Source: Pedobacter miscanthi (GTDB lineage: Bacteria > Bacteroidota > Bacteroidia > Sphingobacteriales > Sphingobacteriaceae). Taken from it: 64,000 bases of DNA. Under the pieces are notes generated by a model that saw only the letters and a program-made list of their open reading frames with translations, had not been told where the DNA came from and ran no database searches. A program made the translations under genes and the position numbers. Location of the stretch: positions 33,146 through 97,145 of the forward strand of contig NZ_QNQU01000019.1 of NCBI RefSeq assembly GCF_003315595.1, written 5' to 3'. Shown piece after piece: positions 1-8,603 of the stretch (position 1 is the stretch's first letter; the number at the start of each line of letters is the position of its first letter).

Positions 1-55
1 CCTTACGATTTTATCGTATTTATATTGATCGTTAGAAACGAGCGTGAGCACTTGT

Positions 56-1810
56 TTAATCGACTTTCTTTACTTCGGTTTTTACCGATACACCGTTCTC
101 ATTTATGGCTTCTATGGCAAAATAATATGCTTTCTGACTATCCATTGCCTTAAACCAGTATTCATTAAAATCATGGATCATGATACAGTTGTACAGTTTA
201 TCAGGTGCAGTGCCGTAATAAAGGTTATAGGCAAAAGCATTATCAACAGGCTCCCATTTGATGTAAGCACTGCGTTTGTCTTTCTCTGTTCTTAATACGA
301 TCAGGTTATTCACTTTTGTAGGTTTTTCGCCATTTCCATTTCCGAAAACGCGTAATCCACTAATGGCAAATTTCCCCGTAGGCATGTGGATATTTACCAT
401 CTTGATAAACCTTGTTTTTACCGGTTTCTGGAGTTCGATATAATCATGCGGAACATCGGTTTTGTTCTGGCTTTTATCAACCAGGGTTGTCCATCTTTTG
501 CCATCTGTTGAAGAGAGGATTTTATACTGGTGATAAATTCCAATCTGTTTACCGATAAATTCGGCATCCTGATCGGCATAATTGATCTGTATGGCATTAA
601 CGGTTGCCAGGTTACCTAAATCAGTCTGGATCCATTCACCATTATTAGCTGTTTTGGCACTCCAGTAGGTTTTTATGCTTTCGTCAACAGCGTTATTGGC
701 ATTGAAACTTCCTAAGGTTGATGAAACCGTTACCGGCTTTTTATAGTTGATGAGCATCCAGCCCGGACCAGCCGGACCACCTTCTTTTCTTTCAGAAGGT
801 AAATAAAGCGGATAATCGCCAAAGGCCGTATTGGTCCACATTACGTCGTCTTTATCAAAACCGGTTGGCCAGATTCCCATCCGGCGCTCCCATGTATTTT
901 TTACACAGATAATACTAGTAGAAATGTGCCAGTAATTTTGATTGTTATCCTGAAAGGTTGCTCCATGCCCGGCACCACGCGAAAATCCACCGCCTTTATA
1001 ACTTAGAGGATCAGATTGCGGGATTGTAGGCATATCGTAGAACAAAGGTTTGGTACCCACAACTACACCATCAGAGTAGCCACTAAACTCGGTTCCGGGA
1101 GCACCATACTGGAAATAATATTTGCCATTATGTTTGGTCATCCAGGCGCCTTCCGCAAAAGGATCGAGGAAAGTATCATCCATATATTCACCAAAACGTT
1201 GCCAGCCATAACGCCAGCTCTGTAACAGGTACATAGGGGTACGGGTACCAATTGGCTTAAAGGTTTTACGGTCTAACTCTACGCCGTACATCGGATAATT
1301 GTTACTACTTCCGTTGTACATGTAAAATCTGCCGTCATCATCGGTAAAAAATGCAGGATCCCAGCCGCCGATTTCTAAGGAATCCACCAGCGGAAACCAT
1401 TTATTGCCTTTAGGATCCGTGCTTCCCCACAGCGTGAAATTTTTAGTGTAGGTACTGCCAAAAACTACGATGGTATCGCCAACAATGCCTACGCCGGGAG
1501 CGCAGAGCTCATCTTTGGTTTTGTTCCATGGGCGGAGAAATTTCTTTTCGTGGAACTTCCAATTTAACATGTCGGCGCTATGCCAGTAACCCCATTGGTT
1601 GGTGCTGAAAAGATAGAAATCGCCTTTGTAGTTTACGATAACCGGATCGGCAGTGGCGCGGTGTTTGCCCCATTCGGTAAAAGATTCAAAAGGTGTGTAA
1701 CCATAATCTACATTGATAGGATTACAATAGGTTTTCTGCTGTGCATAGGCTGAATATGTGCCACAGAGCAGGGGTATGATTAAAAATATCTTGAATAAAT
1801 GTTTAGCCAT
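56..1810 (-). CDS. GH43-like glycoside hydrolase with discoidin (F5/8C) domain
   Basis: Secreted protein of 584 residues, last gene of the SusCD locus. The start is set at the ATG at 1810, which gives the signal peptide MAKHLFKIFLIIPLLC ending near AYAQQ; a longer in-frame start at 1849 would put 13 extra residues in front. The N-terminal ~380 residues look like a five-bladed GH43 fold: an early ADPVIV (catalytic base Asp), WDPAFFTDDDGRFY (second Asp) and FAEGAWM (candidate acid Glu) come in the family order. Around residues 385-500 is a discoidin-like carbohydrate-binding domain (NNGEWIQTDLG), and the C-terminus is a fibronectin type III-like module. GH43 enzymes cleave arabinosides, xylosides or galactosides; the substrate cannot be read here. 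The upstream gene ends 13 bp away, so the two are probably co-transcribed. Confident of family, not of linkage. Confidence 0.85.
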   Translation of the reverse strand: MAKHLFKIFLIIPLLCGTYSAYAQQKTYCNPINVDYGYTPFESFTEWGKHRATADPVIVNYKGDFYLFSTNQWGYWHSADMLNWKFHEKKFLRPWNKTKDELCAPGVGIVGDTIVVFGSTYTKNFTLWGSTDPKGNKWFPLVDSLEIGGWDPAFFTDDDGRFYMYNGSSNNYPMYGVELDRKTFKPIGTRTPMYLLQSWRYGWQRFGEYMDDTFLDPFAEGAWMTKHNGKYYFQYGAPGTEFSGYSDGVVVGTKPLFYDMPTIPQSDPLSYKGGGFSRGAGHGATFQDNNQNYWHISTSIICVKNTWERRMGIWPTGFDKDDVMWTNTAFGDYPLYLPSERKEGGPAGPGWMLINYKKPVTVSSTLGSFNANNAVDESIKTYWSAKTANNGEWIQTDLGNLATVNAIQINYADQDAEFIGKQIGIYHQYKILSSTDGKRWTTLVDKSQNKTDVPHDYIELQKPVKTRFIKMVNIHMPTGKFAISGLRVFGNGNGEKPTKVNNLIVLRTEKDKRSAYIKWEPVDNAFAYNLYYGTAPDKLYNCIMIHDFNEYWFKAMDSQKAYYFAIEAINENGVSVKTEVKKVD

Positions 1811-1823
1811 TATCCGTAAGTTA

Positions 1824-2225
1824 TTAATTGAAAATATTAATCCGGGCACAGCTCGAACAGCCTATTGCCATCCCGCTAACGCTTAATCCGGTAACATGTG
1901 TTTGATGTTCCCAATAAACCCACATATCATGTGCGCCGCCTGTTGAAGTTAATTTTACGGTATATATGTCGCCATTTTCAGGTATCTGTCCGATAACTGT
2001 TCCACTTGGGGAGTTAGGCTGGATAAAGAAAACATAAGCGCCTCCACTGGTATTATTTTCTAGCCGTACATAAACACCATCGCTGGTAGAGTTGGTAGCT
2101 GTAACATTTACAGTGGCAAATTTTGTTTTTGTTGTTTTATGTATAGTGTTGGGTATGGCAGTAAAACTTGAATTCAGGATTACACATCCCATCATTGCTG
2201 TTAATATTAAAATAATTCTTTTCAT
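1824..2225 (-). CDS. Small secreted protein of unknown function inside the SusCD locus
   Basis: 133 residues, not recognised. An N-terminal hydrophobic segment (ILILTAMMGCVILNSSF) looks like a signal peptide. The rest is rich in Thr, Ser, Val and Gly with alternating hydrophobic residues, as in a small beta-sandwich, and it ends with CSSCARINIFN, a CxxC near the C-terminus that could form a disulfide. It lies between the GH144-like gene and the GH43-like gene on the same strand, 13 bp before the latter, so it is probably expressed with the locus. A glycan-binding or surface accessory role would fit the position but is only a guess. Confidence 0.7.
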   Translation of the reverse strand: MKRIILILTAMMGCVILNSSFTAIPNTIHKTTKTKFATVNVTATNSTSDGVYVRLENNTSGGAYVFFIQPNSPSGTVIGQIPENGDIYTVKLTSTGGAHDMWVYWEHQTHVTGLSVSGMAIGCSSCARINIFN

Positions 2226-2283
2226 GGTTCTGTAGATTTAATTTAAAATATATGGTGGCTAAACATTTATATACAACACTATA

Positions 2284-3657
2284 CTATGGCTGAAACTGAA
2301 AATCCAGTTTCTTCAGGCCATTTTGAACATCTTTATTTCCCATAAATAGTTTCCAGAGCAAACCTGAACGGTAATTTTCGATCATTACGACCATCGGTCC
2401 CTGATCAATTCCCAGATATCTTTTAGGATACCAGTTATCGGTTTCAGAAAAAGCATCGTAAAAACCGTATTTGCCCCAAACTTTGTCTCCAAGATCTTCG
2501 TAAAGGTGCCTGATCACCTTCATCGATTCTTTTGGCGTGTACGGAATAGATGATATGGCTGCGGTAGGAGAAATCACACCATAATCTTCCTGCAGGCTGT
2601 GGGCAGCATAACCTTTTACCGAATAACTGGCGGTTAAGCCCCAGCTATTTTCGCCATAACCTTTAAATTTTTTCGGATTGGCTACACAATAATCGTGTAT
2701 GGCCAAAGTTTGATTAACATTGTTTTGCCAGTAATCGGCATAGCGGTCTTTTAACCCCTTAGGATTTAAACCTAAATATGAATAATGTGCCCAGAATAAC
2801 GGACCCACAGAATTTTTGGCACCTTGATAATCCAATGGAATGTGATGTCCATACAGATCGAAATTCGCCTTAATTGCACCACCTCTTGCCCAGCCTTCAT
2901 GATACACTTCGGCCGGTATGCTATGGGTAGGGGATGAGGCTGCCATAACGTACATAATTAAACATTCGTTATAACCTTTTACCGGGAAGTTCATTTCCCA
3001 GTTGTACTCTGGCGACCAATGCCAGTACAGTACATTTTGTTTATTGCGGAACCAGTCAAAATCGATGCCTTTCCAAAGTTCGTCGGCTTTTTTAGCGAGT
3101 GCTTTTTCGGGTTCAGTTCCGTTTTTATAATATTCGTTGATGCAGACCAGGGCCTGTGCAACAAATGAAGTTTCTACCAGATCGCCTCCATTATCTTTTT
3201 GTCCGAATGGGCGTACTTTTCCTGTTTCGCCATTTATCCAGTGCGACCATGCGCCATGAAAACGATCGGCTCTGGACAGGAAATCCAGTATTTTGTTCAA
3301 CCGCTCCAATCCTTCCTTTTTGGTTACATAATTTCTATCAATCCCACTCAAAATGGCCATTAGGCCAAAACCTGTTGCACCTGTAGCTACCGTATTCTTA
3401 TCATTTTCGGGATATACATCCTCCAAATGAAAACGCTCTCTTCCCGCGCCGGAAGTTGGTTCGGCACCATCCCAGAAATACTGGAAAGTCTGTTTTTGAA
3501 CCAGATCCAATAATTCGATATCAGAAAGGTTTTTTTTGACCGATAAATCTGGATCGTAACTTGTGTTTTTGCCTTTTACGCATGAAGCAAAAAGTAAAAT
3601 AGGGCACAGGATAACAATCAGTAAGTGCGTAATTTTGTTGAGGATAATTTTTTGCAT
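2284..3657 (-). CDS. Glycoamylase-fold (GH144-like) lipoprotein, putative endo-beta-1,2-glucanase
   Basis: 457-residue predicted lipoprotein. The ATG at 3657 gives a short positively charged start, a hydrophobic core and the lipobox LFAS-C; the longer start at 3696 would bury this signal. The mature part is an all-helical (alpha/alpha)6-type protein of the COG5368/PF10091 glycoamylase family, with recognisable pieces such as QKQTFQYFWDGAEP near the start, WINGETGKVRPF, DNGGDLVETSF and, near the C-terminus, FSETDNWYPKRYLGIDQGP. Known members include the GH144 endo-beta-1,2-glucanases of Chitinophaga and Bacteroides, so beta-1,2-glucan is a candidate substrate for the locus. The family assignment is from recognised pattern; the substrate is inference. 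A hairpin separates it from susD. Confidence 0.8.
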   Translation of the reverse strand: MQKIILNKITHLLIVILCPILLFASCVKGKNTSYDPDLSVKKNLSDIELLDLVQKQTFQYFWDGAEPTSGAGRERFHLEDVYPENDKNTVATGATGFGLMAILSGIDRNYVTKKEGLERLNKILDFLSRADRFHGAWSHWINGETGKVRPFGQKDNGGDLVETSFVAQALVCINEYYKNGTEPEKALAKKADELWKGIDFDWFRNKQNVLYWHWSPEYNWEMNFPVKGYNECLIMYVMAASSPTHSIPAEVYHEGWARGGAIKANFDLYGHHIPLDYQGAKNSVGPLFWAHYSYLGLNPKGLKDRYADYWQNNVNQTLAIHDYCVANPKKFKGYGENSWGLTASYSVKGYAAHSLQEDYGVISPTAAISSIPYTPKESMKVIRHLYEDLGDKVWGKYGFYDAFSETDNWYPKRYLGIDQGPMVVMIENYRSGLLWKLFMGNKDVQNGLKKLDFQFQP

Positions 3658-3672
3658 AGGATTAAATAAATG

Positions 3673-3701
3673 AAAGGCTGCCGGTATTACCGGCAACCTT
3701 T
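3673..3701 (-). promoter_or_regulatory. Intercistronic hairpin between susD and the GH144-like gene
   Basis: Two 13-bp arms (AAAGGCTGCCGGT and ACCGGCAACCTTT) pair with one mismatch around a 3-nt loop, 17 bp after the susD stop. There is no clear U-tract, so it is more likely a partial terminator or 3'-end stabiliser that sets the SusCD-to-enzyme expression ratio than a full terminator. Confidence 0.6.
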
Positions 3702-3717
3702 AACCAGATGATATAAT

Positions 3718-5199
3718 TTAGTAACCCGGGTTTTGCGTAAGCAAGCCGCCACTTAAATCGATTTCTGTTTGTGGAATTGGCCACACTTCATTTTTATTTG
3801 CTTTCCAGCCCTTAGGACCTAAAACCTGTGCGCCTCTGCCCTGGCGGATCACATCAAAAAGCCTGTCGCTTTCTAATGCTAGCTCCGACTGTCTTTCTTT
3901 CCAGATCGCTGTACGCAAAGCTGTTTTATCAGTAGTGGTAACATCAGGAAGAATACCTGTAGCAGTACCTCTGGCACGCGCACGTACTTTGTTTAATGAT
4001 GTTAGTGCCAATGTAGGGTTATTAAGTTCGTTGGCCGCTTCTGCATTGATCAATAAGATATCGGCAAACCTTAATACCCTGAAATTTTGTTGAGAACCTT
4101 GATTACCTGAAACAAACATGCTAAATGGAACATAAGATTTTTGGTTGTAGCCAATGTTTACAACATTTGTTTTGATAAAATCGCCCTGAGGAGTAGTTTC
4201 TCCAGGGAATAAGATTGTAGCATCTTTTCTGGGATCACCGGGTTCGAATGAAGCGATCAGCGCTGCAGATGGTGTATTAAAGCCCCAGCCACCTGCTGGT
4301 TCTCCAGCTACACCCTGAACCTGGCTGTACTGAGAATTGGAAGCATCGTTATTTCCCGGAACAAATTCGCATTGAACTTCAAATAATGATTCCACATTAT
4401 TTTCATTCTGAGTACGGAATCCTTTCTCGAAATCAGGGAAAAGGGCATAGCCCATACCAATTACCTGATTGGTTAGCGCTAAAGCATCATCCCATTTTTG
4501 CTGATACATGGCAACTTTTGCATGCATACCTATGGCTGCACCTTTTGTAGCTCTTCCAATATCATTCGAACCATAAGATGCTGGTAGTACTGCTGCGGCT
4601 TCATTTAAATCTTTCTCTATCTGAGCATAAACTGCTGCTTTATCTGCTCTCGGAATGTTGTATTCTGATGCATCAGCAGGTACTTTTAATCTTAAAGGTA
4701 CGCCACCGTAAGCCCTTACCAATCTAAAATAAGAATAAGCCCTAACAAATTTTGCCTCAGCTAAATAACGCGCTTTTAAACCAGCATCCATCTGAATATT
4801 TGGAATATTGTCCAATACCTGATTGCAAAGGTTTATATTTCTATACTGGCCTGTCCAAAAACTCTGTAAAGAACCTTCAGTAGAGGTAACAGTAAAGGTA
4901 TCATAAAGGTTAAAAAATGTAGCATCGGTTACCGTACTGCCTTTATCGGCTTCGTCTGATCCGGTACTTTCTATAGCCAGTGCAGGGAAGGCAAGATTCT
5001 CCCAGGTGCGTAAATTTGCATATATTGCATTTACACCTTTGGTAGCATCTTCCTGTGTTTTCCAGAATTGCTGCGCTGCCTGCTGACCTTGTGGGTCTAC
5101 ATTTAAGAAGTCTTTTTTACATGATGATGCGAACATTAAAGTTGATAACATACCAACTGCACACCATTTTTGTAAACTTATATTTATATATGTTCTCAT
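3718..5199 (-). CDS. SusD/RagB family glycan-binding lipoprotein
   Basis: Surface lipoprotein of 493 residues that partners SusC in glycan uptake. The ATG at 5199 is preferred over a TTG two codons upstream. The signal peptide ends at the lipobox FASS-C, followed by KKDFLNVDPQG, the classic SusD N-terminus. The body shows the TPR-type SusD fold (FWTGQYRNINLCNQVLDNI, EAKFVRAYSYFRLVRAYGG) and the C-terminal RagB/SusD pattern with FRVLRFADILLINAEA, WKERQSELALESDRLFDVIRQ and a terminal NPGY. It lies 11 bp downstream of susC, as in nearly all such pairs. Family certain; ligand unknown. Confidence 0.97.
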   Translation of the reverse strand: MRTYINISLQKWCAVGMLSTLMFASSCKKDFLNVDPQGQQAAQQFWKTQEDATKGVNAIYANLRTWENLAFPALAIESTGSDEADKGSTVTDATFFNLYDTFTVTSTEGSLQSFWTGQYRNINLCNQVLDNIPNIQMDAGLKARYLAEAKFVRAYSYFRLVRAYGGVPLRLKVPADASEYNIPRADKAAVYAQIEKDLNEAAAVLPASYGSNDIGRATKGAAIGMHAKVAMYQQKWDDALALTNQVIGMGYALFPDFEKGFRTQNENNVESLFEVQCEFVPGNNDASNSQYSQVQGVAGEPAGGWGFNTPSAALIASFEPGDPRKDATILFPGETTPQGDFIKTNVVNIGYNQKSYVPFSMFVSGNQGSQQNFRVLRFADILLINAEAANELNNPTLALTSLNKVRARARGTATGILPDVTTTDKTALRTAIWKERQSELALESDRLFDVIRQGRGAQVLGPKGWKANKNEVWPIPQTEIDLSGGLLTQNPGY

Positions 5200-5210
5200 G
5201 TTCAAATCAA

Positions 5211-8200
5211 TTAAAAGGTTAAGTTTATACCGATGTTATACGTCGCAAACATTGGATATACGTTGAAATCGATACCTGCTTTTGTAGGTACACCACCAAC
5301 CTCTGGAGTAAAACCTTTATAGCCGAACAGATTAACAGCGTTTTGGGCATTGGCAAACACTCTTAATTTTTGCATTTTCCATTTTGAAATCAACGATTGC
5401 GGCAGGTTATAACCCAATTGTATATTTCTCAATCTGATATATGCGCCACTTTCGATATAAAATGAGTTGGTTTGATTGTTATTTCCACCTGCTAAACTTG
5501 TAGATGGGTAAGTGTTGCTAGATCCAGGTCCGGTCCATCTGTGGTCGTAAAAATCTTTAGTGTAATTTTCGTTACCAAATCTGTTACCCAGATTAGCATT
5601 AAATACATCAACATCGGCCACACCCTGGATATCGAGGGTTAAATCGAAGTTTTTGTAAGAAAAATAGGTATTAATACCATAAGTGTATTTGGGGTTTGGA
5701 TTGCCTAAGAAGGTTTTATCTTTCGAATCTACAATGCCATCCCCATTTAAATCTGCGTATTTAAAATCGCCTGGTCTGGCACCCGGCATGCCCGAAGCAG
5801 CTGCTTCTTGTGCGGTTTGGATAATTCCGGTTACCTGATAGCCATAAAAAGATCCAATTGGTCTGCCAACCACAGTTCTTGTTGGAACTACGGCATTGTT
5901 TAAGCCATCGCCACCTGCATCAATAGGATTCGAACCCGAAGTTACATTCAATACTTTATTGTTGTTTATACCAACATTACCACTGATCGAATAGGTTAAA
6001 CCACCGGCAGTTTTATCAGACCAGGTAGCAGATAGTTCGAAACCGCGGTTTCTAAAGTCGGCCTGGTTGCCTAATAATACACTGTTTGATGTACCTAAAG
6101 AACCTAAAATTGGAATGTTGAAAATAGCCTGTTCAGTTTTTCTATTGTAGTAATCGGCTTCAACTGATAATTTGTTATTAAAAAAGCCCATTTCCAAGCC
6201 AATATCAGTACCCGCACTGCGCTCCCAGAAAAGGGCAGGAGGCACAATAGTAGTTACACTGGCACCTGTATTGGCAATACCATTATAAAATGCGATTAAA
6301 GCAGCACTTTGATTAACTGTAAGCGTTGTAGGGTTAATCGGAACACCTGCATTACCTACTTTACCCCAGCTACCGCGAACTTTTAAATTGCTGAAGATTT
6401 TTTGATCTTTCATAAAATCTTCGTTGGTTACCACCCAGCCTGCACCAACTGATGGGAAATATCCCCATAAATCGCTACCGCCGAAAAATTGTGATGCAGC
6501 ATCGCCCCTTAAAGAAGCATTTAACAGATATTTGTTTTTGAAGCTATAGTTAACTCTTCCAAAGTATGAAGTTGCAGTATTTAACGCACCTTTATCTTCG
6601 ATGGTTCTACCTGCTGCATTACCTAAACTCAGGTATAAATCGCCTTCTCTTGCAAAGGGCACATTTTGTGCTGTACCTGTTATGGTATATGATTTGTAAC
6701 GTTGTGCGGTTTGACCTGCTAAAATAGTTAAACTGTGGTCGTTCCACTTATTTTCGTAGGTTAGGGTGTTTTCTAAAATCCAGTTTCTGGTTTCAGTTCT
6801 GCCGATAGAAAGTGTACTTATTTTTGTGTTCTGTCCGGTAGTGGCATAATATAATGGAGTGTAAATCCTGTTTTCTTCCTGTCCGAAATCACCACCTGCA
6901 CTTGTTTTAAAGGTAAAGTGTTTAGCAAACTTTAATTCCGCGTATACATTTCCTGTAACCCTGTATTTCGAGGTGATACTGTTATTAAAATCAATGGTAG
7001 CCTGTGGATTCACATTGCTTCCATTTCCTAACTGATACGTATTAGGATCGCCATAACTGCCATCGGCATTAAAAACAGGTACAACCGGAGATGCGGTATA
7101 TAAAGCCCTGTAAATTGAGGCAGGAGCATTATTTGATTTACTTGAACTACCAGTAACGTTGTATCCAACTTTTAAATTCTTAAAAACCTGGAAATCGTTA
7201 GACAGGCGTGCGGTATATCTTTTGTAATTGTTATTGGTGATGATACCATCCTGATTAACATAGCCCAATGAAAAATTATAGCTCGATTTTTCGCTGGCCC
7301 CGTTGATAGAAACCTGATGATTGTTAATCATGGCATTGCGTAAAATTTGATCATACCAATCTGTGCCTTCGCCCAAATTTGTACTTGCAAACAACGGCTT
7401 AGCTGCTCCATTTATCGCATACGCCTCGTTTACCGCAGTTGCATATTCGCTTGCGTTGGTCATTTTAACCTGGTTGGTTACCGCTTGTAAACCAACTGTT
7501 CCGTTGTAATTGATTGTTGCATTTCCATTTTTTCCTTTAACGGTAGTAACCAAAACCACACCGTTTGCAGCCCTAACACCATAAATAGATTGGCTTGATG
7601 CATCTTTAAGAATATTGATACTTGCAATGTCTGCAGGATTTAAAAATGTAATATCATCATACCAAACACCATCAACAACATATAACGGACCTGTATTACC
7701 ATAAATGGTTCCTGTACCACGAATGGTAATTTGTGGTGCAGCACCAGGAGTTGCATTGTTGCTGATCGAAACTCCGGCAACCTTACCCTGTAAAGCGCTG
7801 ATTGGATTGGTAGAAGGTTGTTTATTAATATCCTCACCCTTAACCGATGCTACAGAACCCGTAACATCAATTTTTCGTTGTGTACCATAACCTACAACCA
7901 CAACCTGCTCTAATTGTTGTGTCGACGACGCCAGTGATACATTAATCGTAGTTTGATTATTTACAGCCTGCTCTTGTGCTGTGTAGCCTACAAAGTTGAA
8001 TACCAATGTGGCATTGGCCGGTACGCTAAGGGAATAGCCGCCGTTTACATCTGTTTGGGTGCCAGTTTGTGTGCCCTTGATTAAAATAGATACGCCTGGT
8101 AAAGGAGTTTTGTCACCTCCATCAATTACCTTACCTTTAACGGTAATGTTTTGCGCTAATGCTACGTTAATTGTTAGCAAACAAAATGCAGCGAGAACAG

Positions 8201-8225
8201 AAATTCTTGTAAAGATTCTTTTCAT
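5211..8225 (-). CDS. SusC/RagA family TonB-dependent outer membrane transporter
   Basis: 1004 residues, normal size for SusC. The signal peptide ends at VALAQ. Residues ~27-110 are a CarboxypepD_reg-like domain (VKGKVIDGGDKTPLPGVSI). A TonB-box-like stretch (LEQVVVVGYGTQRK) and the plug domain follow, with the diagnostic SusC motif DPADIASINILKDASSQ-like region (seen as LNPADIASINILKDAS), then a long beta-barrel ending in NIGINLTF. It imports glycan fragments with the SusD lipoprotein on the cell surface, energised by TonB. It is first in the operon, with a 378-bp upstream spacer, and presumably controlled by the regulator encoded just upstream. Very sure of family. Confidence 0.98.
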   Translation of the reverse strand: MKRIFTRISVLAAFCLLTINVALAQNITVKGKVIDGGDKTPLPGVSILIKGTQTGTQTDVNGGYSLSVPANATLVFNFVGYTAQEQAVNNQTTINVSLASSTQQLEQVVVVGYGTQRKIDVTGSVASVKGEDINKQPSTNPISALQGKVAGVSISNNATPGAAPQITIRGTGTIYGNTGPLYVVDGVWYDDITFLNPADIASINILKDASSQSIYGVRAANGVVLVTTVKGKNGNATINYNGTVGLQAVTNQVKMTNASEYATAVNEAYAINGAAKPLFASTNLGEGTDWYDQILRNAMINNHQVSINGASEKSSYNFSLGYVNQDGIITNNNYKRYTARLSNDFQVFKNLKVGYNVTGSSSKSNNAPASIYRALYTASPVVPVFNADGSYGDPNTYQLGNGSNVNPQATIDFNNSITSKYRVTGNVYAELKFAKHFTFKTSAGGDFGQEENRIYTPLYYATTGQNTKISTLSIGRTETRNWILENTLTYENKWNDHSLTILAGQTAQRYKSYTITGTAQNVPFAREGDLYLSLGNAAGRTIEDKGALNTATSYFGRVNYSFKNKYLLNASLRGDAASQFFGGSDLWGYFPSVGAGWVVTNEDFMKDQKIFSNLKVRGSWGKVGNAGVPINPTTLTVNQSAALIAFYNGIANTGASVTTIVPPALFWERSAGTDIGLEMGFFNNKLSVEADYYNRKTEQAIFNIPILGSLGTSNSVLLGNQADFRNRGFELSATWSDKTAGGLTYSISGNVGINNNKVLNVTSGSNPIDAGGDGLNNAVVPTRTVVGRPIGSFYGYQVTGIIQTAQEAAASGMPGARPGDFKYADLNGDGIVDSKDKTFLGNPNPKYTYGINTYFSYKNFDLTLDIQGVADVDVFNANLGNRFGNENYTKDFYDHRWTGPGSSNTYPSTSLAGGNNNQTNSFYIESGAYIRLRNIQLGYNLPQSLISKWKMQKLRVFANAQNAVNLFGYKGFTPEVGGVPTKAGIDFNVYPMFATYNIGINLTF

Positions 8226-8603
8226 GCTTTATTATAAATTTTAGTTTAATTGTTGGTTAAATGTGGGGTTGTTTTTGCTGATGTGCAAGTCTTTGTACCT
8301 CAACATTAATACATCATCGTGCCGTGTGCGGTATCTCACTAAGATAAACCAAATGCGATTTTAGCCTAAAAACGCAGTTTTTTTGGATTTTAACAAAACA
8401 TTAACATACACAAAAGTGTACAAATCACACTAAGTGTTTTGTGGGGTAGAGAAAAGGCCTATGAGAGGTAATGATGTAGTGCCTAATCTGCCACTCAGGC
8501 CAAAAATGGCTGAGAAGTGAGATTTCCTAAAATATTAGTTAATTAATTTAACGATGGTTTTATGCCCTAAAAATGAAGAATTCTGATCCCCAAAACCTGT
8601 TGA
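8226..8603 (-). promoter_or_regulatory. Upstream region of susC
   Basis: 378-bp gene-free spacer between susC and the regulator gene. It is AT-rich around 8375-8410. An inverted repeat with arms CACAAAA (8409-8415) and TTTTGTG (8437-8443) flanks direct GTGT/ACAC words, and could be an operator for the adjacent regulator. No clear TAnnTTTG box was found. The susC promoter must lie here if the locus starts at susC. Confidence 0.4.

Noticed and set aside
44..295. 83-codon frame on the plus strand opposite the GH43-like gene
   Set aside because: It lies antisense inside a clear coding sequence with strong domain signals and has no signal or motif of its own.
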